Source of the DNA: Cytophagaceae bacterium
GTDB lineage: Bacteria; Bacteroidota; Bacteroidia; Cytophagales; Cytophagaceae
Assembly: GCA_025455005.1 (NCBI GenBank)
Contig: JALONH010000015.1
Location: 1-64,000 of the forward strand
DNA: 64,000 nucleotides
Direction: 5' to 3'
Shown here piece after piece: positions 26,276 through 35,774 of this stretch. The position numbers were made by a program, and so were the translations under genes. Numbering within the stretch: position 1 is the stretch's first letter; the number at the start of each line of letters is the position of its first letter. The notes beneath the pieces were generated by a model. The model searched no databases. It was not told where the DNA came from and saw nothing but the letters and a program-made list of their open reading frames with translations.

Positions 26276-27568
26276 TTAGGTATGAATGTCGTTTAATGCA
26301 TTTTCATGCGCTTGTAAATATTGAGTTATATGTTCTTCTGTAATAGCAGTAGAAACAAACAAACTTTCATATTGGGAGGGAGCTAAATAGATACCTTGAG
26401 ATAACATGGATCTAAAATATTTTCCAAATAAAACGGTATCACTTTTTTTAGCGGATTCAAAATTCGTAACCGGTTCCGAAGTAAAGAACAAGGTATACAT
26501 GGAACCAATAGAATTAATCGTATACGATACACCTAATTTTTGGTGGATCGCTTCCATTCCCTTCACTATAGATGCAGTAGTGGATTGAATGCGGGTATAT
26601 ACTTCCGGATGTTGTTTCAAATACGTCAACATAGTTAATCCCGCGGACATGGCGATAGGATTACCACTCAGTGTTCCGGCTTGATACACCGGTCCGGCTG
26701 GAGCAACACATTGCATAATTTCTTTTTTTCCTCCATACGCGCCCACCGGCAATCCTCCACCTATTATTTTTCCTAAAGTGGTTAGATCCGGAACTACCGG
26801 ATAGATTCCTTGGGCTCCGGATGTTGATAATCGAAACCCCGTCATTACTTCATCCCATATATAAACAATACCTTCTCGATCGCAAAGGGTTCGCAGTCCC
26901 TTTAAGAACTCTATATCCGGGAGTACACATCCCATATTACCCACTACCGGCTCTAATATGATAGCTGCAATTGTCCCCTTATTAGCAGCCACTATCGACT
27001 CCACTGCAGCTAAGTCATTGTAGGGAGCGGTTAAAGTATCGTTCGCCACCCCTTGGGTTACACCCGGACTATCCGGAAATCCCATCGTGACCGCACCGCT
27101 ACCGGCGGCTATTAAAAACGAATCTCCATGTCCATGGTAACACCCTTCAAATTTTATTATTTTTTCTTTTCCGGTATACCCTCTTGCAACACGAATCGCA
27201 GCCATCGTTGCTTCTGTTCCGGAGTTTACCATCCGGACCATTTCCATATTCGGCAGCATAGACAAAATACACTCCGCCATCTCTATCTCTTTTCTGGTTG
27301 GAGCACCAAAGGACGTAGAATGTTGAACAGCAGCCACAATTGACGCTTCTATTGGTTCATAGGCATGCCCTAAAATCATAGGTCCCCAAGAGTTGATAAA
27401 ATCGATATAGGCATTATCGTCTTCATCAAACAAATAAGCACCAATGGCACGTTGAATAAAGATCGGCTCTCCGCCCACCGCACGAAAGGCCCTCACTGGA
27501 GAGTTTACCCCACCGGGTATTACTTTTTGGGCGCGTTCAAACAACGCTTTACTAGTATTGTGTATCAT
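26276..27568 (-). CDS. hemL: Glutamate-1-semialdehyde 2,1-aminomutase
   Basis: A 430-residue PLP enzyme forming 5-aminolevulinate for heme in the C5 pathway. The PLP lysine is Lys267 in LGKIIGGGLPVG. The N-terminal VIPGGVNSPVRAF motif and the NSGTEATMAAIR segment are family hallmarks. It overlaps the upstream binding-protein gene by 4 bp and precedes proC by 4 bp. hemA is not in the window. Confidence 0.96.
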   Translation of the reverse strand: MIHNTSKALFERAQKVIPGGVNSPVRAFRAVGGEPIFIQRAIGAYLFDEDDNAYIDFINSWGPMILGHAYEPIEASIVAAVQHSTSFGAPTRKEIEMAECILSMLPNMEMVRMVNSGTEATMAAIRVARGYTGKEKIIKFEGCYHGHGDSFLIAAGSGAVTMGFPDSPGVTQGVANDTLTAPYNDLAAVESIVAANKGTIAAIILEPVVGNMGCVLPDIEFLKGLRTLCDREGIVYIWDEVMTGFRLSTSGAQGIYPVVPDLTTLGKIIGGGLPVGAYGGKKEIMQCVAPAGPVYQAGTLSGNPIAMSAGLTMLTYLKQHPEVYTRIQSTTASIVKGMEAIHQKLGVSYTINSIGSMYTLFFTSEPVTNFESAKKSDTVLFGKYFRSMLSQGIYLAPSQYESLFVSTAITEEHITQYLQAHENALNDIHT

Positions 27569-29274
27569 TGAATAGGATTAGCTAATATCAACTGGATTTG
27601 TTGAAAATAAACTAGTGGTAAATAGGTATTGTATTTGTGGTTTGAAAAATTCGCACCAATTAATACAGCGCCGGAATCGCTCCCTTGGTTACACCATTCT
27701 TGGAGAAAACCTGAACCATATTGATGTAATCTTGAACCTGCTTGAAATAGCAATTCAAATCCGCAATGAGAAAAACGGGTAGGCATCGTTTTGTAAGCCG
27801 TTAAATAGTGTCGTAGAAAGTTTTTATATGAATCCGAATAAAACGCATAATAATCCGGATGCATAAAATAAACCATACGGCGTTCGTATTGGTCATAGGT
27901 AATATTAAAGTCTAACCAATCGCTTTTAACAACGAGTGGGACTTGTTGTTTACTTATTTCAACTTGACTAATGATATAAGAGGCTACAGTCGGGTCTGAA
28001 GAAGCTACAAAAATATGACTCGTTTTAAGTAATGATATGGAATCCCCAAATACTTTAGGCGCAACTGTACCTATAGTTCGATTCGATACTTTACTACAAA
28101 TCGTTACTTTAAACCCTTTTTTCTGAATTGAATCTTTATAATAAAAGGCTAATAATGAATCTTTCTTTTCCCCTGAATAAAATATAAGAACTTGTTTTTT
28201 CTCTAACGCGCTATTATCCTTATCTACATTTTTTCGAAAACGAAAGTTTTCGTAAGCAAATTGAGCTACCGTTCCGGCATAAGTTTCTAAAACCGGTTGA
28301 AATAATAAAGTATAGTTCGTTTTCTCCGTTAGTTTCGAGTTCAATGAGATAGGATTTATAACCGGTATTTTATTCGCTTCTGAAAAAGCAGTAACCACTT
28401 CAATATGATACGGAACCAATGGGCCAATAATTAAATCCATTGATTTAAGCTCTGGAAGCGCTATGATTTTTTTTATGGTTTCATTATCCGTTCGGGTATC
28501 GTAAGGATGAATCGAAAGGGATACACCCATTTTTGCTAGTGAATCTGCGGCTAATCGAATACCTTGATACAACTCTAGAATGTAGGAATTGGCATTCTTT
28601 TGTACTTCATAGGTCAACTCTTTTATATTAAATGGCAAAAGTACGGCTACTTTATACGATGACTTTTTACTATACGATGAGGGGCTACTACCCGTTGTAA
28701 ATTTATACTCTTGTTGAAGGTAAGCCGCCAACATAGAGAGTTTCACATCCGAGGTATTTTTGATTTTAGTGTATAAAATGGAAGCTAGTTCAATATCTTT
28801 TGGATAGGCCCGTTGGAGTTGTATTAATGTATCCAACGGTTCGATGGTTTTGTAGTAATTCGACTGCATTTCTTTAACAGAAGTGGACATATCCGATTGT
28901 AAGGGATACATATACGCTAATGCGGAGCGAAATTTTTTCAATTCCCAGTAAGAAGCGGCTAATACAAATTCTGCTTCTTTATGTTGTTCCCAATTGGGAT
29001 CACGGTTCAAAAGTTGTAATAACATTTGTCGCGACTCTTGGTACTTAGCAGATTTATAGGCAGCTAAACCATAATAATATTGGGCATAAGAAGCATACGG
29101 ATTGGTCTCATCCGGTGTGGTAACCGGTAAAAACATTTCCATAGCCAAAGTATATTTACCATCAGCAAAAACTTGTTTCGCTTTTTCAAATGCATAGGAC
29201 CAATCACTCTGAGCCGAAACACTAAGAGACAGGATACAGCTGAAGAATACTTGAATCCAAAAACGAAACATCAT
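27565..29274 (-). CDS. TPR plus type I periplasmic-binding-protein-fold exported protein
   Basis: A 569-residue protein with a signal peptide (ILSLSVSAQ), an N-terminal TPR-like helical region of about 180 residues (AFEKAKQVFADGKYTLAMEM, YAQYYYGLAAYKSAKY), and a C-terminal domain of about 350 residues. That domain resembles the type I ligand-binding fold of amino-acid ABC receptors and LpoA-like proteins (YKVAVLLPFN, then LYQGIRLAAD, then LIIGPLVPYH). No transporter permease or ATPase lies nearby. The TPR-plus-receptor layout recalls LpoA, an activator of penicillin-binding proteins, so a wall-related or sensing role is as likely as transport. It sits inside a metabolic operon, 4 bp after guaA and overlapping hemL by 4 bp. 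Confidence 0.68.
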   Translation of the reverse strand: MMFRFWIQVFFSCILSLSVSAQSDWSYAFEKAKQVFADGKYTLAMEMFLPVTTPDETNPYASYAQYYYGLAAYKSAKYQESRQMLLQLLNRDPNWEQHKEAEFVLAASYWELKKFRSALAYMYPLQSDMSTSVKEMQSNYYKTIEPLDTLIQLQRAYPKDIELASILYTKIKNTSDVKLSMLAAYLQQEYKFTTGSSPSSYSKKSSYKVAVLLPFNIKELTYEVQKNANSYILELYQGIRLAADSLAKMGVSLSIHPYDTRTDNETIKKIIALPELKSMDLIIGPLVPYHIEVVTAFSEANKIPVINPISLNSKLTEKTNYTLLFQPVLETYAGTVAQFAYENFRFRKNVDKDNSALEKKQVLIFYSGEKKDSLLAFYYKDSIQKKGFKVTICSKVSNRTIGTVAPKVFGDSISLLKTSHIFVASSDPTVASYIISQVEISKQQVPLVVKSDWLDFNITYDQYERRMVYFMHPDYYAFYSDSYKNFLRHYLTAYKTMPTRFSHCGFELLFQAGSRLHQYGSGFLQEWCNQGSDSGAVLIGANFSNHKYNTYLPLVYFQQIQLILANPIQ

Positions 29275-29278
29275 AGGC

Positions 29279-30808
29279 TTATTCCCATTCTATTGTAGCT
29301 GGAGGTTTAGACGATATATCGTATACCACCCGATTAACTCCTTTTACTCGATTAATTATTTCATTGGATACGTCTGCTAGAAATTCATAAGGTAAATGTA
29401 CCCAATCCGCTGTCATACCATCGGTACTGCTTACAGCTCTTAGTGCAACTACCTTTTCATATGTACGTTCATCCCCCATAACCCCTACGGAATGAACCGG
29501 CAATAGGATAGCACCGGCTTGCCACACCTGATTATACAAACCTTTATCTTTTAACCGAGAAATAAAAATATGATCCACTTGTTGCAATACATGTACTTTT
29601 TCAGGGGTAATATCTCCTAAGATACGTATAGCAAGTCCCGGTCCAGGAAATGGGTGACGTTGTAATATTGTAGCATCTATTCCTAACGCCTTTCCTACTT
29701 GACGTACTTCATCTTTAAACAACGTATTTAACGGCTCTACAATTTTCAGTTTCATTTTATCCGGAAGTCCTCCTACATTATGGTGCGACTTGATGGTAGC
29801 CGATGGTCCTTTAACAGAAACCGATTCAATGACATCCGGATAGATGGTGCCTTGACCTAACCATTTTACATCTTGTACTTTGTGTGCTTCTTGATCAAAC
29901 ACATCAATGAATACTCGGCCAATGGCTTTTCTTTTGGCTTCCGGTTCGGATAAATCTTTTAGGGCCTTATAAAATTGATCTTTAGCATTTACACCTATTA
30001 CATTTAAGCCCATGTGTTGATAAGAGGCTAAAACTTCTTCGTATTCTTGGTAGCGGAGCAACCCATTATCAACAAAAATACAAGTTAAGTTTTTACCAAT
30101 GGCCTTATGAATCAAGACCGCAGCCACAGAGGAATCGACTCCTCCGGACAAACCTAAAACTACTTTGTCGTTGCCTAATTGTTTTTGCAGTCCGGCTATA
30201 GTTGTTTCGATAAAGGCATCCGGGGTCCAATCTTGACTACAGCCGGCAATGTGTACTACAAAATTTCGTAATAATTCTTTTCCTTGTAAAGAGTGGGTAA
30301 CCTCTGGATGAAATTGAATCCCATAGGTTTGCTCCCCTTTGATTTTATATGCCGCGACTTTTACGGTTTCAGTACTAGCTAGTAACTCAAAGTTATCCGG
30401 AATAGCGGTAATGGTATCGCCATGCGACATCCAAACTTGCGACTCAAGTGGAACTTCTTTGAATAACGCATCCGAGGAATGCACTTCATTTAATTTAGCT
30501 CTACCATATTCCCGTATCGAAGACGGTTGGACAGTACCTCCGGAAGTATGTGCTAATAATTGAGCGCCATAACAAACCCCTAAAAGTGGTAATTTGCCGC
30601 GGTAAAGGGAAAGATCCACCATAGGCGGATGTTGTTCGCGGACCGAACAAGGACTTCCGGATAAGATTACACCTTTTATCGATGCGTCAATTTCAGGTGC
30701 TTTATTATAGGGGTGAATCTCACAATATACATTAAGTTCGCGCACCCTACGAGCGATTAATTGGGTGTATTGAGAACCAAAATCCAGGATAAGAATTTTT
30801 TCAGACAT
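29279..30808 (-). CDS. guaA: GMP synthase (glutamine-hydrolysing)
   Basis: A 509-residue enzyme converting XMP to GMP. The class I amidotransferase domain has its nucleophile Cys79 in GVCYGAQLL and the HPEVTHS His/Glu segment. The PP-loop ATP-pyrophosphatase domain has GLSGGVDSS, and the dimerisation domain ends in [10 protein letters not shown] possible start 13 codons upstream (30847) is rejected because the ATG at 30808 matches the usual opening [15 protein letters not shown] and lies just after a good promoter. First gene of a four-gene operon. Confidence 0.97.
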   Translation of the reverse strand: MSEKILILDFGSQYTQLIARRVRELNVYCEIHPYNKAPEIDASIKGVILSGSPCSVREQHPPMVDLSLYRGKLPLLGVCYGAQLLAHTSGGTVQPSSIREYGRAKLNEVHSSDALFKEVPLESQVWMSHGDTITAIPDNFELLASTETVKVAAYKIKGEQTYGIQFHPEVTHSLQGKELLRNFVVHIAGCSQDWTPDAFIETTIAGLQKQLGNDKVVLGLSGGVDSSVAAVLIHKAIGKNLTCIFVDNGLLRYQEYEEVLASYQHMGLNVIGVNAKDQFYKALKDLSEPEAKRKAIGRVFIDVFDQEAHKVQDVKWLGQGTIYPDVIESVSVKGPSATIKSHHNVGGLPDKMKLKIVEPLNTLFKDEVRQVGKALGIDATILQRHPFPGPGLAIRILGDITPEKVHVLQQVDHIFISRLKDKGLYNQVWQAGAILLPVHSVGVMGDERTYEKVVALRAVSSTDGMTADWVHLPYEFLADVSNEIINRVKGVNRVVYDISSKPPATIEWE

Positions 30809-30812
30809 AGTG

Positions 30813-30843
30813 CAAAGGTATGAAACAAAGATTGTATTTCTAA
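30813..30843 (-). promoter_or_regulatory. Putative guaA promoter giving a near-leaderless mRNA
   Basis: Reading leftward: TTAG (30843-30840), a 19-nt spacer, TACCTTTG (30820-30813), then only 4 nt before the guaA ATG. This fits the Bacteroidota TTTG/TAnnTTTG promoter. The transcript would begin at or very near the start codon. Confidence 0.5.
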
Positions 30844-30847
30844 GCAT

Positions 30848-30885
30848 AAAAAAAGCAGTCGTAAAAAAAATAGATACAACTGCTT
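30848..30885 (-). terminator. Intrinsic terminator after the uspA-like gene
   Basis: On the minus strand AAGCAGTTGTA pairs with TACGACTGCTT (11 bp with one G-U) across an 11-nt loop and is followed by T7. It lies 28 bp downstream of the universal-stress-protein stop codon. Confidence 0.85.
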
Positions 30886-30913
30886 ATGAATACGTTAGAT
30901 AAGGTATGCCGAC

Positions 30914-31753
30914 TTAATAATCCATTTTAAAGGCTAGTACAGGAACGGTAGCATACTGTAACATTTTCTTTGTTTTAGAGGCACTAAAGATTCGCTCTAA
31001 AAACGTTCGTTGGTGCATCGTCATCACTACTAAGTCCGCTTTCTGTTCAGCAGCAAAGATTTCTATCCCTTCCACTATAGAATCATTTTCTTGCAAATGA
31101 AAAGATATAGCGTCATAAGGGAATGTATGAACATATTTTTGTACTCCGGTTTGGATATCTTTTGCGGTAAAATCAGTATTTTCTTTTTTAATGGAAACGA
31201 AAGAGATATGGGCATGGTGAAAGGAAGCCAAAGCTATCACACGTTCAACAGCATAGGAAGCATCTACTTCTAGATCGGTTGCATACACCACTTTTTTAGG
31301 TAATGTAGGCGTCCATTCGTCCGGCAAAATCAATACGGGACAGTCCACTTGTTCAAAAACCTCCACAGAGATAGTTCCTAATACCGCATCTAAAATAGTA
31401 TCGGCTCCTGTTGTATACATCACTACTAAATCCGCATCTACTTCCCTTACTAATTGCGTAATACCTTCCACTGCGAATCCATATTTTATATGAATATGGT
31501 AGGTAAAGGGGATTTCATCTCCAAACACTGTAGCTAACATGTCTTCTATTTTTGTTCGAGCACTGTCTTCCGTTTCCGCTACCAAAAGATTGGAATCAAA
31601 CATATTATTTTCCGGAGAAGGTAAGGGAATATGGCAAGCGTGAAACAAATGTAAGCGCGCACCTGCTCGATGGGCAAGCTCGCCGGCATATTGTAACGCT
31701 TTAAACGAAGCGGATGAATAATCTAATGGACATACTATTTTTTTAGGAAACAT
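30914..31753 (-). CDS. Tandem-domain universal stress protein
   Basis: A 279-residue cytoplasmic protein made of two consecutive UspA domains, residues about 1-145 (MFPKKIVCPLDYSSAS, ending CPVLILP) and about 148-279 (KKVVYATDLEVDAS, ending VPVLAFKMDY). Such tandem Usp proteins respond to stress and often bind ATP; the glycine-rich ATP signature is weak here, especially in the second domain. An open frame extends to a TTG at 31786, but the ATG at 31753 begins the standard Usp strand, and a TATCTTAG element upstream could be its -7 box. It appears monocistronic with its own terminator. Confidence 0.85.
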   Translation of the reverse strand: MFPKKIVCPLDYSSASFKALQYAGELAHRAGARLHLFHACHIPLPSPENNMFDSNLLVAETEDSARTKIEDMLATVFGDEIPFTYHIHIKYGFAVEGITQLVREVDADLVVMYTTGADTILDAVLGTISVEVFEQVDCPVLILPDEWTPTLPKKVVYATDLEVDASYAVERVIALASFHHAHISFVSIKKENTDFTAKDIQTGVQKYVHTFPYDAISFHLQENDSIVEGIEIFAAEQKADLVVMTMHQRTFLERIFSASKTKKMLQYATVPVLAFKMDY

Positions 31754-31821
31754 AGTGTTGGCTGTTTTAATAGTACTAAGATACAATAATTCAATTCGAA
31801 AAAAAGGGTAAAAAAATCGTT

Positions 31822-31853
31822 AAAAAAAAGGGCAATAATCACTTATTGCCCTT
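31822..31853 (-). terminator. Intrinsic terminator after the TerB-like gene
   Basis: An 11-bp perfect stem AAGGGCAATAA / TTATTGCCCTT with a 4-nt loop, followed on the minus strand by a run of eight T residues, 26 nt beyond the TerB-like stop codon. Confidence 0.9.
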
Positions 31854-31879
31854 CGAATATGAATAAAAAAAACAGGTTA

Positions 31880-32311
31880 TTACATGAACATATAATTGGA
31901 AACGGAAGCTTTCAACGATTTCTTTTTCGATTTTGCTTTGATTCCTTCAATTAAATTATTGATTAAAATCCAAGATACTGCCGGACGAACCCCCATTTTT
32001 TCAGCCACTTGAATTATAAATGTTTTTTCTTTTTCGTCTATACGGCCATCGACCATCATCAGCTCCACCATGTCAAATAGTTGATCAAAACGCTCTGTAT
32101 CAGTAGTCGGTACTCTGTAAAAGAATTCTTCCGCATCTTCCATTAATTCAATCACTTCTGCCTGTGACATACCTTGGCGTTTGCCTATTTTGATTAATAA
32201 ATCAAATTCAGCATCGGAAACAAAGCCATCCGCTTTGGCTAATTTTACTAAACTCAATAAATAATTTTTCTTAACAGCGGTTGTTTTGGGTGTACTAAAT
32301 AAAGTAAACAT
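31880..32311 (-). CDS. TerB-like protein
   Basis: A 143-residue all-helical protein with two EF-hand-like acidic segments in the TerB arrangement: LAKADGFVSDAEFDLL and MMVDGRIDEKEKTFI. The TerB/DjlA-type fold is found in tellurite-resistance proteins and in many stand-alone proteins of unknown function, sometimes metal-binding. No other ter genes are nearby, so tellurite resistance should not be assumed. It is monocistronic, with a very AT-rich 229-bp stretch (32312-32540) upstream that presumably holds its promoter, and an intrinsic terminator downstream. Confidence 0.78.
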   Translation of the reverse strand: MFTLFSTPKTTAVKKNYLLSLVKLAKADGFVSDAEFDLLIKIGKRQGMSQAEVIELMEDAEEFFYRVPTTDTERFDQLFDMVELMMVDGRIDEKEKTFIIQVAEKMGVRPAVSWILINNLIEGIKAKSKKKSLKASVSNYMFM

Positions 32312-32540
32312 ATCTTTATGACGTTTTATGATGATACAAAATTGGAGAGCAAAATCTTAAAATACAAATTTTTAATATTTATTTTTTAAGGAATAATCAT
32401 AAAAAATATTAAGTTATAAAAATATTTACATACTATATAATCTAATATTCAGACACTTAAAATATATAATCGATTTTAAAAAAATATAAAATATTAATAT
32501 AATACAATTTTTAAATCCAATCAAAATATTAGATAAGTAC

Positions 32541-32571
32541 AAAAAAAAACCACCGATACGAAGCGGTGGTT
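32541..32571 (-). terminator. Intrinsic terminator after surE
   Basis: An 8-bp stem AACCACCG / CGGTGGTT with an 8-nt loop and a T tract on the minus strand. It ends the dnaG - GT - ribBA - surE run. Confidence 0.9.
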
Positions 32572-32587
32572 CAGAATTCAATTCCAA

Positions 32588-33367
32588 TTATGAAGGGTAA
32601 GACCATTGTCGGTTCAGCCAACCGATACTAGTATGGGCAGTTAGGTCATAGGTGCAAGGTACAATGGAAATATAGCCATTCGATAACGCCCATTCATCTG
32701 TATCTTCCCCCACATCTTTATTATCAAAATCACCGGCCATCCAAAAGTATCGTCGTCCATATGGGTCATAGCGTTCTTCAAACCGTTCTTCCCACCGGGC
32801 TATGGCTTGTCGACAAAATTTAATTCCTTTTAAAGGTGCATATTTTCGAGAAGGAAAGTTAACATTTAAGGTAATACCGGTTGGTATTCCTTTCGTCAAG
32901 GCAGTCTCCGTGATTTGCTTTACCCAAGACCGGATGTATTGAAAATCGGCATTATGATCATAGTCACAAAGTGAAAATCCGATAGCCGGAAGTCCTTCTA
33001 ACGCCGCTTCAATGGCCGCAGACATTGTTCCGGAGTACAAAACCGATATGGATGAATTACTGCCATGGTTAATTCCACTGACTACAAGGTGAGGTACTCT
33101 ATTTTTCAATACAAAGTGTTTAGCTATTTTCACACAATCAGCCGGAGTACCGGAACATTCGTAGGCTTCTATTTCCGGAAACAGTTTGCTTTTTTCTAAT
33201 CGTATAGTATTCCCAATCGTGATCGCATGCCCCATTCCCGACTGCGGAGAATCCGGCGCTACCACTACTACTTCTCCTATTTCCTGCATTACTTCTACCA
33301 GCATTCGAATGCCGGGAGAGAATATTCCATCATCATTTGTTACTAGTATCAGCGGTTTAGTTGCCAT
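32588..33367 (-). CDS. surE: 5'/3'-nucleotidase SurE
   Basis: A 259-residue metal-dependent nucleoside monophosphate phosphatase. It shows the N-terminal acidic metal motif NDDG (Asp12, Asp13), [16 protein letters not shown], and the [20 protein letters not shown] core. Length is normal. Its ATG overlaps the end of ribBA by 11 bp, and an intrinsic terminator follows, so it ends the transcription unit. SurE acts on damaged or excess nucleotides in stationary-phase physiology. Confidence 0.95.
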   Translation of the reverse strand: MATKPLILVTNDDGIFSPGIRMLVEVMQEIGEVVVVAPDSPQSGMGHAITIGNTIRLEKSKLFPEIEAYECSGTPADCVKIAKHFVLKNRVPHLVVSGINHGSNSSISVLYSGTMSAAIEAALEGLPAIGFSLCDYDHNADFQYIRSWVKQITETALTKGIPTGITLNVNFPSRKYAPLKGIKFCRQAIARWEERFEERYDPYGRRYFWMAGDFDNKDVGEDTDEWALSNGYISIVPCTYDLTAHTSIGWLNRQWSYPS

Positions 33368-34583
33368 CTTTATTATTCATTATGGTATGACCCATTTTAT
33401 CTCTTTTCGTTTGAAGGTATTTTTCATTAAACGGGTTAGCTGAAATTTCAATTGGTATTGTTTCTACGATTTCTAATCCATAACCCGCTAAGGCGGCTCG
33501 TTTGACAGGATTATTACTGATTAATCGAAGGTTTCGTACATTTAAAAAACGAAGGATTTGTGCACCGGTACCATAGTCGCGTTCGTCCATTTTGAAGCCG
33601 AGCGACACATTGGCTTCCACCGTATCCAAGCCTTGTTCTTGCAGTTTGTACGCTCTTAACTTATTTAACAATCCGATACCTCTACCCTCTTGGTTCATAT
33701 ACAAAATAACCCCTTTCCCTTCTTTTTCAATCATGCGCATGGCTTCATGCAGTTGGGGGCCGCAATCACATCTACAAGAACCAAATATATCTCCTGTTAC
33801 ACAAGAACTGTGTACTCTTACCATAATAGGTTCGTCCTTATCCCAAGAACCTTTTATTAAGGCCAAGTGCAGTTCATTAGTATGGATTTGGCGGAACGCT
33901 AACAATTCAAAACTTCCCCATTCCGTGGGCATTTGTACACCTATTTCTTGACGAACTAAACTTTCATGGTTTAACCGGTATTCAATTAAATCTTTAATAG
34001 AAATAAGTTTTAAATTAAACTTATCCGCCATCCGTCTTAATTCCGGTAACCGTGCCATGCTACCATCGTCGTTCATAATTTCGACTAAAGCCCCTACCGG
34101 ACGAAATCCTGCCAGCCTAGCTAAATCAACTGTCGCTTCCGTATGCCCTACCCTGCGCAACACGCCATCGGATTTTGCTTTTAAAGGAAATATATGTCCC
34201 GGGCGACCCAAATCACTGGCCCGAGTACTATCTTCAGCTAAAGCTTTAATTGTTTTAGCTCTATCGTGTGCCGAGATACCGGTGGTGCACCCGTGTCCTA
34301 ATAAATCTACTGAAACCGTAAAAGCCGTTTCATGGGTTGCCGTATTTTTACCCACCATTAATTGAAGGTCCAAGGTATTACAGCGTTCTTCCGTAAGCGC
34401 TACACAAATTAATCCTCTTGCTTCTTTAGTCATGAAGTTGACAATCTCAGGTGTAATGGTTTCTGCCGCACAAATCAAATCCCCTTCATTTTCTCTGTCT
34501 TCATCGTCAACTACAATAATTACTTTGCCTTGACGAATATCTTCAATGGCTTCTGCTATACTATCCAATTGTATTGGTTCCAT
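33357..34583 (-). CDS. ribBA: Bifunctional DHBP synthase/GTP cyclohydrolase II
   Basis: A 408-residue riboflavin enzyme. The N-terminal RibB domain ([12 protein letters not shown], then [10 protein letters not shown]) makes dihydroxybutanone phosphate. The C-terminal RibA domain has the zinc motif [14 protein letters not shown], the HSSCVTGD segment and QEGRGIGL, all intact, so both activities are predicted. It precedes surE (11-bp overlap) and lies 9 bp after a glycosyltransferase gene. With ribF at 11-12 kb, two steps of flavin metabolism are in the window. Confidence 0.95.
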   Translation of the reverse strand: MEPIQLDSIAEAIEDIRQGKVIIVVDDEDRENEGDLICAAETITPEIVNFMTKEARGLICVALTEERCNTLDLQLMVGKNTATHETAFTVSVDLLGHGCTTGISAHDRAKTIKALAEDSTRASDLGRPGHIFPLKAKSDGVLRRVGHTEATVDLARLAGFRPVGALVEIMNDDGSMARLPELRRMADKFNLKLISIKDLIEYRLNHESLVRQEIGVQMPTEWGSFELLAFRQIHTNELHLALIKGSWDKDEPIMVRVHSSCVTGDIFGSCRCDCGPQLHEAMRMIEKEGKGVILYMNQEGRGIGLLNKLRAYKLQEQGLDTVEANVSLGFKMDERDYGTGAQILRFLNVRNLRLISNNPVKRAALAGYGLEIVETIPIEISANPFNEKYLQTKRDKMGHTIMNNKDGN

Positions 34584-34592
34584 AACGTTACT

Positions 34593-35774
34593 TTATTTTA
34601 CTTGAACAAGTTGCTCAAAAGCTTTTTCCAGATGGGTATTAATGGCTTCCCAACGATAAGTGGACTCTATATATTTTTTTCCTTCTTTGCCAATTTCTTC
34701 TGCTACTTCATCGTGCTGCAATAAGTACTCAATCTTGGAGGCAAACACTTCTGCCGTATTCGCAATGTATATGGTTTCACCATCGATTGCACCTAAAGCT
34801 TCATTTGCTAGCGAAGTGGTAATGGCCGGAATCCCGCATGCCATCGCTTCCAACAGTTTATTTTGTAAACCGGATCCGCTAAACAAAGGAGCTACACAAA
34901 TTTTTGAGGTGGCAATGAACGGTTTTATATCCGGCACAAAACCGGTAACCGTTACATAATCCCCCGCCAATTGTAACACTTCTTTAGTAGGGGATGTTCC
35001 CGCTAAACATATTTTAGGGCTCAATCCCTTCAATAATAATAATGGAAGTACTTTGGTCACTAAAAATTTAGCTGCAACTACATTAGGATGGTAGCCCATA
35101 TTGCCCGTAAAGATGATATCGAATTTCTTCGATTCTTGTGGTTGTGTCTCCAAAAAGGATTGATTGACACCATTCGGTATGACGTCCACTTTTTGTTGAA
35201 TGAATTCGGGTAAAAATCCTTTATCTTGAGCTGAAATGATTGAAAAACCTTGGTATTGTTCTGCTACCAATTGTTCTGCTTTTTTTAACCGAGAGCATTC
35301 AATGGCAACTAATGGTTTTTCATAAAACATAGAATACGAATATCTTTTTTGCATACCGGCCGAAAGCGCATCCATATAATCCAAATAGACCGGAACCGAA
35401 GATGTTGTTGGTATATTATGTAACAACCGGATTAATTGAACATATATCAAATCGATAGGGTATTTCCTCAACAACGTTTCAATGGTTTGGAACATTTCAG
35501 GTGAATTAAAATAATGCACTTGAAACGGCAAGGGACTAAATATACCTTTCAACAATCGCTTTATTATCTCTTTCTTAGTTAAATAAATAATCTTTATCTC
35601 AGCACAAAAGGGTTGTAATACTGCAATATCTTGAGGGGATACCGGAGTGTCACTTAAACAGACCAAATAGAGTTGGTGTGACTTCGCTAACTCCTTTATT
35701 TGAAAATACGCTCTTAATTTATCTCCTTTATCTGTTGGATAAGGAAAGCGTGACAATGCAATTAAAATGTTCAT
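34593..35774 (-). CDS. Glycosyltransferase family 4-like protein
   Basis: A 393-residue GT-B fold transferase. The N-terminal acceptor domain begins ILIALSRFPYPTDKGDKLRA. The C-terminal nucleotide-sugar domain contains FTGNMGYHPN, the PLFSGSGLQNKLLEAMACG segment (donor-binding E in KLLEAMA) and a trailing helix. The GDKLR motif is common in exopolysaccharide GTs. Donor and acceptor are unknown. It overlaps the next upstream GT gene by 4 bp (ATGA) and precedes ribBA by 9 bp. Confidence 0.85.
   Translation of the reverse strand: MNILIALSRFPYPTDKGDKLRAYFQIKELAKSHQLYLVCLSDTPVSPQDIAVLQPFCAEIKIIYLTKKEIIKRLLKGIFSPLPFQVHYFNSPEMFQTIETLLRKYPIDLIYVQLIRLLHNIPTTSSVPVYLDYMDALSAGMQKRYSYSMFYEKPLVAIECSRLKKAEQLVAEQYQGFSIISAQDKGFLPEFIQQKVDVIPNGVNQSFLETQPQESKKFDIIFTGNMGYHPNVVAAKFLVTKVLPLLLLKGLSPKICLAGTSPTKEVLQLAGDYVTVTGFVPDIKPFIATSKICVAPLFSGSGLQNKLLEAMACGIPAITTSLANEALGAIDGETIYIANTAEVFASKIEYLLQHDEVAEEIGKEGKKYIESTYRWEAINTHLEKAFEQLVQVK

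Noticed and set aside
27565-29274. An ABC amino-acid transporter receptor
   Set aside because: There are no permease or ATPase genes nearby, and the TPR region is not usual for such receptors; kept as an open alternative only.
30809-30847. An upstream guaA start at 30847, directly after a T7 tract
   Set aside because: The 13 added residues do not belong to GMP synthases, and the frame passes through the likely promoter. The ATG at 30808 gives the standard N-terminus.
31880-32311. Tellurite-resistance operon
   Set aside because: Only a TerB-like protein is present; no terC, terD or terZ relatives are near.
32312-32540. The very AT-rich stretch as an origin or RNA gene
   Set aside because: No DnaA-box cluster and no stable structure were recognised; it is most simply promoter DNA.
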